Assembly: GCA_937896235.1 (NCBI GenBank)
Contig: CALBMX010000121.1
Location: 1-33,334 of the forward strand
Length of the DNA stretch: 33,334 nt
Source of the DNA: an uncultured bacterium
GTDB taxonomy: Bacteria; Planctomycetota; UBA1135; GCA-002686595
Direction of reading: 5' to 3'
Position numbers and translations under genes: made by a program. The notes under the pieces are model-generated. The model did not search any database and had not been told where the DNA came from. It saw only the letters and a list, made by a program, of their open reading frames with translations. Numbering within the stretch: position 1 is the stretch's first letter; each line of letters begins with the position of its first letter. Below, one piece after another: positions 15,837 to 23,932 of this stretch.

Positions 15837-18800
15837 TTAAAACGGCAGCCCTTCGCTCGGGAAAAATGCGGGGCGGTCGTCATCGTCGTGATCGCCCGTG
15901 TAGGGAGAGCTGGAAGGCTCGGGGTCTTTGAAGGGCGAGTCCAATCCGCGGCGGCGGATGTCAGGTAGCATCTCCATGTGCGCGAAGGCCTCGTGCATTA
16001 CAAAGTCGGTGTCGCCTTGGACCAAGCGCGCTCCCGCCTTGTTGTCGATATCGGCGGTGGGGAGCTCCCGTAAGAATGCCCTCTGACGAGGTTCGAGAAC
16101 GCGCTTGTCGAGGATGAACACGCACCCCTTGTCGGACTCGCGGCGCATGAGGCGACCGAAACCCTGGCGGAAGCGCGCGAGTGCGCGCGGCATGTAGATC
16201 GTGTTGCGCTGCTCTCCGCTACCCATCGTTGACGTCTGCGCGTGGTGGTAGTCGTCGGGAACGCCAAAAGGCAGGCGCACAATCACGAGGTACTCCAGCG
16301 TTTCACCGGGAAAGTCCGATCCGTACCAGAAGGTATCCAGTCCAAGGAGGACCGAGTCGTGACGCTCGCGGAAACGCTCGGCTAGCTCTTCCTTTGCGAT
16401 TCCCATGCCCTGCCAATAGACGGGGATGTGTGCGCTTGCAAGGCGCCTCTCTAGGCCCTCGCCCACGCGCCGTAGGTCGTTGCCATTGGTGAACAAAGCG
16501 AGAATGCGCCCACGTGTCCGCTCGGCTAGGTGCGTCAAAAATTTGACGGTGTAGTTTAGAAAAGAGTCCTTCCCTTCGACCGCCGGCGCGTCTCGGGGTA
16601 CGGCTACAAGGACACGCGAGTAGTCAAAGATCTCTGGAACATATAGCGTTGCGTGCAGGCGTGGTTCGCGCTCTTCGTCTTCGCGGGGAGCGGCGGCGCG
16701 AGCGAGTCCGAGGTAGCGAGACGATGCGTCAAAGCTGCCCTTGATCCAAGTTGTCGCCGAGATCAAAACAGCACTCTCGAGCTCGGGCAGATAGCGCATC
16801 CCCAGGTCTTCTTGGGGAAGCAGAACGCGCGCGACAAGCTTGGGGCCGGTCGCACTTTGATTTTTCTTCCATCCGTTCGACTCTTCAAAATCAACGTCGT
16901 AGAAGACCTCGGAGCGCAAGTTGGGTTTCGTCGTTGCCGTGCTGTTGTTGTGGGGCAGCCAAGCGTCGAGGGCGGCGTTCGCCTCGAGCAGCTCAAGCCG
17001 ACTTGTCATGCAGCGATTGCGAATGCGGCCGCGTTTTTTAGAGGGGAGCTCCTCGATGTTTTCGAGCAGGCCGGAGAGCCCCGCATCGAGGCGCGAGAGG
17101 GAATAGACAAGTCCCCGGTGCGCCTGAATCATGTCTTCACTGGGCCCCTCATCGACGTACTCCCGAAAGAGCCCGTGCAGCTCGCGTCGATCGCGCTTCG
17201 GCACCTCGCGATCACGCCAAGTACGATAGATAGAGAGCGTTCTGCGGAGCGCCTTGAGCGCAATGCCAGCATCGCGAACACGGTGCATCGCGTCTTCTGC
17301 GATCCCACGAATCGCAGAGCCCTCCGGGGCCTTCCCCAGGGCGTCCGCTAAGGGACCGCGACCGGTGCGGTCTCGATAGAGCTGATCCAGAAATGCCTCG
17401 ATATCCCCGGGGTCAATCTCGTGACTCCACGCACCGCGAGCTTGGTTGTGGAGGTGCTCGCACTCGTCAAAAATAACATGGCGGAAAAACTGCTGGCGCG
17501 CCAAGGCGAAGGAGTGGTTTGCGATCACAACGTTGGCGCGCTCGGCACGGCGACGCGCGACCTCGGCGCCGCAGGTCGACCGGTCGCGACCCGTCGAGCA
17601 ACAGCCGGTCTCAGCGCGCACCTGCCGCAGAAGTCGCGCTCGCGAGCGTTGCCATAGGTCTGGAGAAGCAAGCGGGAGCGGTGTCGTCAAGGGGAACGAG
17701 TCCAAGTCACCGTCGTCGCTCGTCGCCGCAAAGAGCAGCGCCGTCGTCCACGCCAATTTGAGTTGAACGGTGTCCGCCGCGACCCCCTCCTCCACAGGCG
17801 CCATGCGCGACATTGCACGCCAGCAAAGGTAGTTGTTGCGGCCCTTCAGGCGAACAACAAGTGGGCGCACATCCAAGCCAGCCCTTGCCAGCATGAGAAG
17901 GGCGAGGGGGACCTCACGCTCCATCGCCTGGTCTTGCAGTGCGCGCGTAAACGTCGCGACGCCTACGCGAAGCTCTTGGCGCGCCGCCCAAAGGCAAAGC
18001 GGAATCAGGTAAGCCAGGGTTTTGCCCGTTCCCGTTGGCGCGTGAGCCAAGAGCAGCTCGTGTTTGCCAAGCCCCTCGGCGATCTCGGTTGCGACCCGCA
18101 TTTGGCCCTCGCGAAAGCTGGCCGCTCCGTCGCCGGCGAAGTGCGCGGGCAGGTGCACCTGAAAAATCTCTTCGATCTTGCGCAGGTCGTCTTTCGAGAG
18201 TGTGGTCGTGCGCTCGCGAATCGGCGGCAGCGACGGCAGCTCTTCCAGCGTAGCGAAGGGCATGTGCCATGCGGGGCGCGCGTTGCGGAGGGCGATCTCG
18301 GGAAGCGCTTCGGCGCCCAGGGCGGCGGAAAAACAGCCGTCGGGAATCTCGCCGTCAAACAGGTCGCCCGGTCGATTGGCCCAGACGGAGGGGTGCTCGA
18401 CAAGCGTAAGCGCGAAGAGCAGTGCGGACGAGGCGCGCGGTTCATCGGGAATCCCGCGTACAACATCGGCGAGGTAGCGACCCGCGAGCGAGAGGATCGG
18501 GCTGGGCAGCGCGACGAATTGCGCGAGGCTATCGGTGAATGCCTGCAACAGCGCTTCGGGCGTCCACGGATCGGGGCGGCCAGGTTTTGTAGCCGAGCGT
18601 TTGTAAGCGCGGGTAACTCGTCCGGGTAACAGGAGCCCTCGGAACTCGTCGAGGGCCAAGAGCTCCGCGCTGCCGGAGTGAAAGTCCTCGAACGGATTGT
18701 CGGCGGTGTCGAGCGCCTTCGCCCACGTCTCGTACTCGTCGCGGCGTACCACTAGGATCGGCGCATCTGCGACAAACGAGGCGAGTGCGGCCCACGCCAG

Positions 18801-19118
18801 CTCGGCGCTGGGCGCGCCTTCGAGGTCGCTCGAAGTGACGCCAAATTCGCGCTGCATGCGTCGCGTCGCCTTCGTGTTTCCCGAGTGCCGAGGCGCGACG
18901 TACAGGTCGAGCGCACGCCACTCTTTCGACGGGAATGGCTCGCGGCGAAGAGCCTGCAAGCGGAAGAGCTCATCGCGTTCTGGATCGGAACCCGTTGTCC
19001 AGGGGACGATCAGGGTGAGGCCCGAAACCCGCCGCGCGGGACCCTGGGGAGGGTCGTCGGGGAGCGGAATGGGGTCTTGGGAGTGGAGGGGCATGGGAGG
19101 CGGTTCGCGGGCTCCCAT
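15837..19118 (-). CDS. dinG: DinG-family helicase with degenerate DnaQ-type N-terminal domain
   Basis: The product is about 1093 aa from the ATG at 19118, which has GAGG 5 nt upstream; a TTG at 19151 is less likely. Residues about 30-240 follow the outline of a DnaQ-type exonuclease, but the catalytic acids are gone. Expected DLETTG is VPWTTG, and the HNxxFD region reads VRRDEYE. The helicase core has Walker A APTGTGKT (360-367), Walker B-type DECEH (551-555), and QGFGRLMRRE near the end. Cysteines at 432, 506, 507 and 516 sit where XPD/DinG helicases hold a 4Fe-4S cluster. The family unwinds DNA 5-prime to 3-prime, including D-loops, R-loops and G-quadruplexes. Firmicute DinG proteins also have a DnaQ-type domain, usually with its acids intact. 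The helicase call is strong. Confidence 0.92.
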   Translation of the reverse strand: MGAREPPPMPLHSQDPIPLPDDPPQGPARRVSGLTLIVPWTTGSDPERDELFRLQALRREPFPSKEWRALDLYVAPRHSGNTKATRRMQREFGVTSSDLEGAPSAELAWAALASFVADAPILVVRRDEYETWAKALDTADNPFEDFHSGSAELLALDEFRGLLLPGRVTRAYKRSATKPGRPDPWTPEALLQAFTDSLAQFVALPSPILSLAGRYLADVVRGIPDEPRASSALLFALTLVEHPSVWANRPGDLFDGEIPDGCFSAALGAEALPEIALRNARPAWHMPFATLEELPSLPPIRERTTTLSKDDLRKIEEIFQVHLPAHFAGDGAASFREGQMRVATEIAEGLGKHELLLAHAPTGTGKTLAYLIPLCLWAARQELRVGVATFTRALQDQAMEREVPLALLMLARAGLDVRPLVVRLKGRNNYLCWRAMSRMAPVEEGVAADTVQLKLAWTTALLFAATSDDGDLDSFPLTTPLPLASPDLWQRSRARLLRQVRAETGCCSTGRDRSTCGAEVARRRAERANVVIANHSFALARQQFFRHVIFDECEHLHNQARGAWSHEIDPGDIEAFLDQLYRDRTGRGPLADALGKAPEGSAIRGIAEDAMHRVRDAGIALKALRRTLSIYRTWRDREVPKRDRRELHGLFREYVDEGPSEDMIQAHRGLVYSLSRLDAGLSGLLENIEELPSKKRGRIRNRCMTSRLELLEANAALDAWLPHNNSTATTKPNLRSEVFYDVDFEESNGWKKNQSATGPKLVARVLLPQEDLGMRYLPELESAVLISATTWIKGSFDASSRYLGLARAAAPREDEEREPRLHATLYVPEIFDYSRVLVAVPRDAPAVEGKDSFLNYTVKFLTHLAERTRGRILALFTNGNDLRRVGEGLERRLASAHIPVYWQGMGIAKEELAERFRERHDSVLLGLDTFWYGSDFPGETLEYLVIVRLPFGVPDDYHHAQTSTMGSGEQRNTIYMPRALARFRQGFGRLMRRESDKGCVFILDKRVLEPRQRAFLRELPTADIDNKAGARLVQGDTDFVMHEAFAHMEMLPDIRRRGLDSPFKDPEPSSSPYTGDHDDDDRPAFFPSEGLPF

Positions 19119-19957
19119 AATAGCCTCGACGTGCAGCTGCCCCCTCTTCAATCCATCCGCTTTAGCGTGTCGATATCGAGCGAATCCAATTCCCCACGGG
19201 GCGCTCGTCCCTGCGACAGAGGGAAGTTCACCTGACGCGCGCCTCTAATAAACTCAATCTTATGGTGAACGACTTGGCCTTCAACGGGCAGCGGCCCCCT
19301 GCGGGCTCGACCTAGCGTTGGAAGCGGCGACCGGAGGGGCCTCCCCCGCTCGATGATGTGAAGGCCCCACCCGTCAAGACTAGGGTTTCCTATCCAGCGC
19401 GCAGGGCGCCTTCTCGCGATTGGCCGCACTGACCAAGCCTGTAGTCCGCCCCGGGGTTGCCTCCGTCTTGGCTTGCCATGAGGTTTTTGGTTTACCGGCG
19501 CACGAGACTTGGGCCGCCTTTGGATCGCGCAGGCCATGCCTCGCTAGCCACATCCCGAGTGGGTTTGCCACAGATTCGCCTCTAAGGTTGGGCGAGCTTC
19601 GAAGGTCGAAGTGATAGGGCGAGGGGGGCAGGGCGCACCTCCTGCAGTCCAATCCCCCCGCTTACAGATTGGGCGGCCCTAGTCGCTAGAGTGGGGTTTG
19701 GGTGGGGGGAGAGGCGCTCGCTCGGCGCTTGGATTTCCAAGATGAGTCCTAAGTCTTTATCTAAAAACACTTTGCGGCACTATGAAGGACAGCTTTGGGG
19801 GTAATAAAACAAGGACAAGGCTTGACCCCACACCCATGTGAGGATTTTATGCGCTAAACACAGTCGGCGGGAGATTCTCGCGGGTCGTGGATGACAGACT
19901 GACGAGCCGCGCCGACGGACTCGTCCAACGCCCCGACAAACCAGCCCCAGGCCAGTG
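19119..19957. other. Gene-free interval upstream of topA
   Basis: About 840 nt separate the divergent dinG-like and topA genes. A minus-strand ORF of 129 codons at 19148-19537 is Arg-rich without recognisable motifs, and the other ORFs are similarly unconvincing. No tRNA, SRP RNA, tmRNA or RNase P signature was found by eye. The right part holds a sigma-70-like promoter at 19822-19850, leaving about 670 nt unexplained on the left. Confidence 0.55.
19822..19850 (+). promoter_or_regulatory. Candidate sigma-70 promoter for topA
   Basis: TTGACC (19822-19827, 5 of 6 consensus bases) and TTTTAT (19845-19850, 4 of 6) are separated by exactly 17 bp. This predicts a transcript start near 19857, leaving a leader of about 100 nt before topA. 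It is a consensus match only. Confidence 0.5.
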
Positions 19958-22594
19958 ATGATTAATAGTGAAGACGTGCGTCCCGACGACGCCGAAGAAA
20001 TGAACTCCGCCAGCTCCGTGATAGAGAAGGCACCTGTTAAGAAGAAGGCAGCCAAGAAGACGGCCAAGAAGAAAGCAACCACCAAGAAGGCTGCCACGAA
20101 GAAAGCGGCCACCGAGGATGGGGCTCCCGAAGAGGCGACTAAGAGAGCCGCCAAAAAACCCGCCAAGAAAAAGAACCACGCCCTTGTGATTGTGGAGAGC
20201 CCGGCGAAGGCCAAAACAATCGGCAAGTACCTAGGCCCCGGTTACGTCGTGAAGGCCTCGATGGGTCATATTCGCGACCTGCCCAAGGGTAAGTTCGGCA
20301 TCGATATCGAGAACAATTTCGAGCCCGAGTACCAGACCATTCGCGGCAAGGGCAAAGCCGTGGAAGAGCTGCGCCGCATTGCGAAGAGTTGCGAGCGCGT
20401 CTATCTTGCACCCGACCTCGACCGTGAGGGAGAGGCCATCGCTTGGCACCTTGCGGAGTCACTAGGCATTGATGAGGACAAGCTCTTCCGCGTGACGTTC
20501 AACGAGATTACGAAGAAGGCGATCTTGGAGGCCTTCGCAGTGGCCGACTCGACCAACCGGCGCGTCAACATGGATATGGTCGACGCCCAGCAGGGGCGGC
20601 GCATCATGGACCGCTTGATGGGTTACAAGCTGTCCCCATTACTCTGGAAGAAGATCGCGAAAGGACTGTCCGCTGGCCGCGTGCAGTCAGTCGCCGTTCG
20701 ATTGATTGTGACTCGCGAAAAAGAGATTCGCGCTTTCATCAAACAAGAGTATTGGCGTGTTACAGCGACGATGAGCCATGGCGAGACCGAGTTCGCCGCT
20801 GAGCTCAAGCGCCTAGATCAAACCAGCATCCAGAAGAACCTGACCGAGGCTGTCGCGAAGAGCCTCGTCGAACAGATCGGCGACACACCGCTCTTGCTCT
20901 CGACGGTTGAAACCAAGCCGAAGTCGCGTAGGCCCACCGCGCCGTTCACAACCAGTCAACTTCAGCAGAAGGCATCGACGATGCTTCGCTTCAGCTCGAA
21001 GAAGACGATGATGCTCGCCCAGCAGCTCTACGAAGGTGCGGAGCGCGGAAAGCCATTCAATATTCCCGGTCACGACCAGTCCGGTCTGATTACCTATATG
21101 CGTACCGACTCAGTACGTGTCTCCGACGGTGCTCTCGCAGATGCTCGAGAGGTCATCGAGGGTCGTTTCGGTGCGGAATACGTTCCGGAAAAGCCGAACG
21201 AGTACAGGACGAAGGCCAAAGGTGCCCAGGAGGCACACGAGGCGATTCGCCCCACGAACCCGAGTATTGCCCCGGACTCCCCAGGCGTCAAAGAAGCGCT
21301 TCCGAAGGACGTATACCGACTTTACGAGCTGATCTGGAACAAGTTCATCTCTAGTCAAATGCCTCCGGCGAAGTCTGACATCACCACGATGACGTTCACC
21401 TTTTCAGGGGACGGTGGCGAGCTTGGCGATGCCTACGCTGCGGATGGCGAGACCCCTAAGGTCCTGAAGCTGCCCGCCAGTTTTGTTTCGAGCGGCGAGG
21501 TTCAGGTCTTCGACGGCCACCTGCGTGTTTTCAATTCGGATCGCAAGGACGACGGGTCTCTATTGCCCAAGGGTCTGGTCGAAGGTCAGTCTTACAAACC
21601 CAAAGAGGTCGAGCCGACACAGCACTTCACGCAACCGCCTCCGCGTTTCTCGGAAGCGACCCTCGTGAAGGAGCTGGAGAAGAAGGGCATCGGGCGCCCC
21701 TCGACCTATTCGGCAATTATCACAACGATTCAAGATCGAGGTTATGTCTTGCTAGAGCAGCGTCGCTTTGAGGCGACCGAGCTAGGCGAGATCGTGACGG
21801 ACAAGCTGGTCGAGAGTTTCGGTGACTTGATCAACACCGACTTCACTTCGGAGATGGAGGGGAACCTCGACCGCGTGGAGAGCGGCGAGCTCCCTTGGCG
21901 CGAAGTCGTTGCCGTGTTCTATGAGATGTTCCAAAAGGACCTCGAGCGCGCGAACACCGAGATGGTCTCTATCAAAGAGCATCCGAAGCTGTCCGAGCGC
22001 GAGTGCGACAAGTGTGGTTCGCCAATGGCCGAGCTGTACAACAAGCGCGGCAAGTTCCTTGGTTGCTCAAAGTATCCCGAGTGCAAGAACACGATGCCCG
22101 TCGATGGGCCGCGGGCTGTCTCCGAAGTTATCGAGACCGACTACGTCTGCGAGAAGTGCGAGAAGCCCATGATCATTCGCACGGGCAAACGAGGCAAGTT
22201 CCTTGCATGTACGGGATTCCCTAAGTGCAAGAGCACTGCGTCCGTGGACGATGACAACAAGAAGGTCGTCCCAAAAGAGACGGGGATTAAGTGCGAGAAG
22301 TGTGAGAGCGACATGATCATCAAGGGTGGTCGCCGGGGTCCGTTCCTGGCCTGCTCCGCTTACCCGAAGTGTCGCAACGCAAAACCTCTTCCCGAAGAGT
22401 TAAAAGAGGCTCCGAAACCCAGCGGTATCAATTGCGAAGAGTGCGAAAAGCCAATGTTGATTCGCACGAGTCGGTGGGGGAAAGATTTCCTCGCTTGCTC
22501 GGGTTACCCGGAGTGCAAGAACACGAAGGAGATGGCTGCTGCTGGCGACGGTGAGCAGGACGAATCCGAAGGAATAGCTGGAGCCGGCGAGTAG
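19958..22594 (+). CDS. topA: DNA topoisomerase I with N-terminal lysine-rich tail
   Basis: The product is 878 aa (ATG at 19958; a GTG immediately before it is an alternative). It relaxes negatively supercoiled DNA through a 5-prime phosphotyrosine intermediate. Residues about 25-72 are a Lys/Ala-rich tail with repeated KKAAKK-type motifs, similar to histone H1 tails. The Toprim domain begins ALVIVESPAKAKTIGKYLG (catalytic Glu80) and includes APDLDREGEAIAWHL, with its metal-binding acids. The catalytic tyrosine is Tyr380 in GLITYMRTDSVRVS. Four CxxC...CxxYPxC-type zinc ribbons fill about residues 681-858; cores include CDKC...CSKYPEC, CEKC...CTGFPKC, CEKC...CSAYPKC and CEEC...CSGYPEC. Lysine tails on TopA are usually C-terminal, so the N-terminal placement is noteworthy. 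No good Shine-Dalgarno is visible. The assignment is certain. Confidence 0.97.
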   Translation: MINSEDVRPDDAEEMNSASSVIEKAPVKKKAAKKTAKKKATTKKAATKKAATEDGAPEEATKRAAKKPAKKKNHALVIVESPAKAKTIGKYLGPGYVVKASMGHIRDLPKGKFGIDIENNFEPEYQTIRGKGKAVEELRRIAKSCERVYLAPDLDREGEAIAWHLAESLGIDEDKLFRVTFNEITKKAILEAFAVADSTNRRVNMDMVDAQQGRRIMDRLMGYKLSPLLWKKIAKGLSAGRVQSVAVRLIVTREKEIRAFIKQEYWRVTATMSHGETEFAAELKRLDQTSIQKNLTEAVAKSLVEQIGDTPLLLSTVETKPKSRRPTAPFTTSQLQQKASTMLRFSSKKTMMLAQQLYEGAERGKPFNIPGHDQSGLITYMRTDSVRVSDGALADAREVIEGRFGAEYVPEKPNEYRTKAKGAQEAHEAIRPTNPSIAPDSPGVKEALPKDVYRLYELIWNKFISSQMPPAKSDITTMTFTFSGDGGELGDAYAADGETPKVLKLPASFVSSGEVQVFDGHLRVFNSDRKDDGSLLPKGLVEGQSYKPKEVEPTQHFTQPPPRFSEATLVKELEKKGIGRPSTYSAIITTIQDRGYVLLEQRRFEATELGEIVTDKLVESFGDLINTDFTSEMEGNLDRVESGELPWREVVAVFYEMFQKDLERANTEMVSIKEHPKLSERECDKCGSPMAELYNKRGKFLGCSKYPECKNTMPVDGPRAVSEVIETDYVCEKCEKPMIIRTGKRGKFLACTGFPKCKSTASVDDDNKKVVPKETGIKCEKCESDMIIKGGRRGPFLACSAYPKCRNAKPLPEELKEAPKPSGINCEECEKPMLIRTSRWGKDFLACSGYPECKNTKEMAAAGDGEQDESEGIAGAGE

Positions 22595-22647
22595 TCGTCT
22601 CCATAGCAAGGGCAAACTGTCTATTTCAGACATGAAACTCTTCAAAC

Positions 22648-22676
22648 TCGACACTTCCAACCTCTTCCTATATACT
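22648..22676 (+). promoter_or_regulatory. Candidate sigma-70 promoter for leucine dehydrogenase
   Basis: TCGACA (22648-22653, 5 of 6) and TATACT (22671-22676, 5 of 6) lie 17 bp apart in the topA-dehydrogenase gap. They predict a start near 22683 and a leader of about 68 nt. This supports separate transcription of the dehydrogenase. It is the best promoter match seen in the window. Confidence 0.6.
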
Positions 22677-22750
22677 GGTTGGCCCATTGGGCGCTAGCAT
22701 CCCGCTAGGTCCTCAACAAATTACTCCATCCCCGAAAGGGAATAGCTGCC

Positions 22751-23806
22751 GTGGAAATCACTGAGATTCAGGTCGACGGGTACGAGAAAGTCGCCCGCTG
22801 TCGCGACGACGAGACTGGCCTGCACGCACTTATTGCTGTTCATGACACCACCTTGGGCCCAGCCCTTGGCGGCATGCGGCTTTTGCCCTACGTCTCTGAA
22901 GACGAGGCGTTGTTTGACGTATTGCGACTGTCGAAAGGCATGACCTACAAGTCAGCCGTTGCGCAGACCGGTCTTGGTGGCGGGAAGTCCGTCATCATCG
23001 GCGACCCGGCCACGTTGAAGAGTCCTGCTCTCTTCCGCGCGATGGGACGTTTCATCGAGAGCTTTGGCGGCAAGTACATCACCGCCGAGGACATGAACAT
23101 CGGCATTGCGGACCTGAACAGCGTTCACGAGACGACTAAGCACGTCACGGGTTTGTCCCGCGAAGAGGGCAGCTCCGGCAACCCGAGTCCGTATACCGCG
23201 CGCGGCTGTTTCCAAGGCGCGCGAGCAACGGCCGAAGAGGCCTGGGGCTCCGACGACTTCACCGGCCGCACGGTCTTGATGCAGGGCGTTGGCGCGGTTG
23301 GGCTTCCCTATGCACTGATGCTGCAAAAGGCGGGCGCGAAGTTGATCATCTGCGACATCAACCACGATTACGCCCTCAGGCTTGGTGCCGAGCACGGCTT
23401 CGAGGTCGTGCCCGATAGCGGGCACTATAAAATCGAGTGCGACATCTATGCGCCTTGCGCGCGTGGTGCTGGCCTCAACGATGAGACCATTCCCGAGCTC
23501 AACTGCAAGGCCGTCGCCGGCTGCGCAAACAACGTACTGCTCGAAGAGCGCCACGCAAACATGCTCAAGGAGCGCGGTATTGTCTACGCACCGGACTACG
23601 TCATCAACGCAGGTGGAATCATCAACGTTGGCGTCGAAGTGAGCCCGGAAGGTTACAACGAAGAGGTCGCACTAGCCAAAGTTGATCGTATCTACGACAA
23701 CTTGAAGGCCGTCTACGCGGTCGCTCGTCGCGACAACATCTCAACGCACGAAGCGTCGGGCCGTTTGGCCGAAGAGCGCATCGAAGCCGCCCGCGCCACC
23801 GCCTAG
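22751..23806 (+). CDS. Leucine dehydrogenase (Glu/Leu/Phe/Val dehydrogenase family)
   Basis: The product is 351 aa and should catalyse NAD-dependent reversible oxidative deamination of leucine, valine or isoleucine to the 2-oxo acid and ammonium. The N-terminal domain has GPALGGMRLLPY, Lys67 in SKGMTYKSA and the catalytic Lys79 in GLGGGKSVI. TAEDMNIG and NPSPYTARG follow. The nucleotide domain has MQGVGAVGLPYALMLQKAG and ends its second strand in CDIN, whose Asp favours NAD over NADP. AGCANNVLLEE and YVINAGGIINV close the active site. The start is GTG at 22751 with AAAGGG 10 nt upstream. It has its own promoter-like sequence and a strong terminator. Length and motifs fit leucine dehydrogenase better than valine or phenylalanine dehydrogenase, but substrate choice within the family is inferred. 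Confidence 0.93.
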   Translation: MEITEIQVDGYEKVARCRDDETGLHALIAVHDTTLGPALGGMRLLPYVSEDEALFDVLRLSKGMTYKSAVAQTGLGGGKSVIIGDPATLKSPALFRAMGRFIESFGGKYITAEDMNIGIADLNSVHETTKHVTGLSREEGSSGNPSPYTARGCFQGARATAEEAWGSDDFTGRTVLMQGVGAVGLPYALMLQKAGAKLIICDINHDYALRLGAEHGFEVVPDSGHYKIECDIYAPCARGAGLNDETIPELNCKAVAGCANNVLLEERHANMLKERGIVYAPDYVINAGGIINVGVEVSPEGYNEEVALAKVDRIYDNLKAVYAVARRDNISTHEASGRLAEERIEAARATA

Positions 23807-23830
23807 CGAGGCGGGACGAAGCCACTCGAA

Positions 23831-23868
23831 AACAAGCCCGGTACCTCAAACGAGGTGCCGGGCTTGTT
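23831..23868. terminator. Strong hairpin between convergent genes
   Basis: AACAAGCCCGGTACCTC (23831-23847) pairs with GAGGTGCCGGGCTTGTT (23852-23868) over 17 bp with a single G-U wobble and a 4-nt loop. It starts 25 nt after the leucine dehydrogenase stop. The 3-prime arm ends in a U-rich run on both strands (CTTGTT on plus, CTTGTTTTC on minus), so it may terminate both convergent transcripts. Confidence 0.8.
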
Positions 23869-23932
23869 CGCTAGAGGGCTGAGTGGAAAAGAACAAAGGA
23901 CGTAGTTCGGGTATCGCGCCCGTGTTCGGAAG

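Noticed and set aside
15652..15840. Plus-strand ORF of 62 codons between the TlpA fusion and dinG-like genes
   Set aside because: No ribosome site, motif or coding-like composition; lies in a 231-bp spacer.
17763..18629. Plus-strand ORF of 288 codons
   Set aside because: Antisense to helicase core motifs including Walker A of the DinG-family gene.
19780..20226. Minus-strand ORF with apparent transmembrane helices
   Set aside because: The hydrophobic Phe/Ala/Leu run is the reverse complement of the topA lysine-rich tail (AAG codons read as CTT), not a membrane protein.
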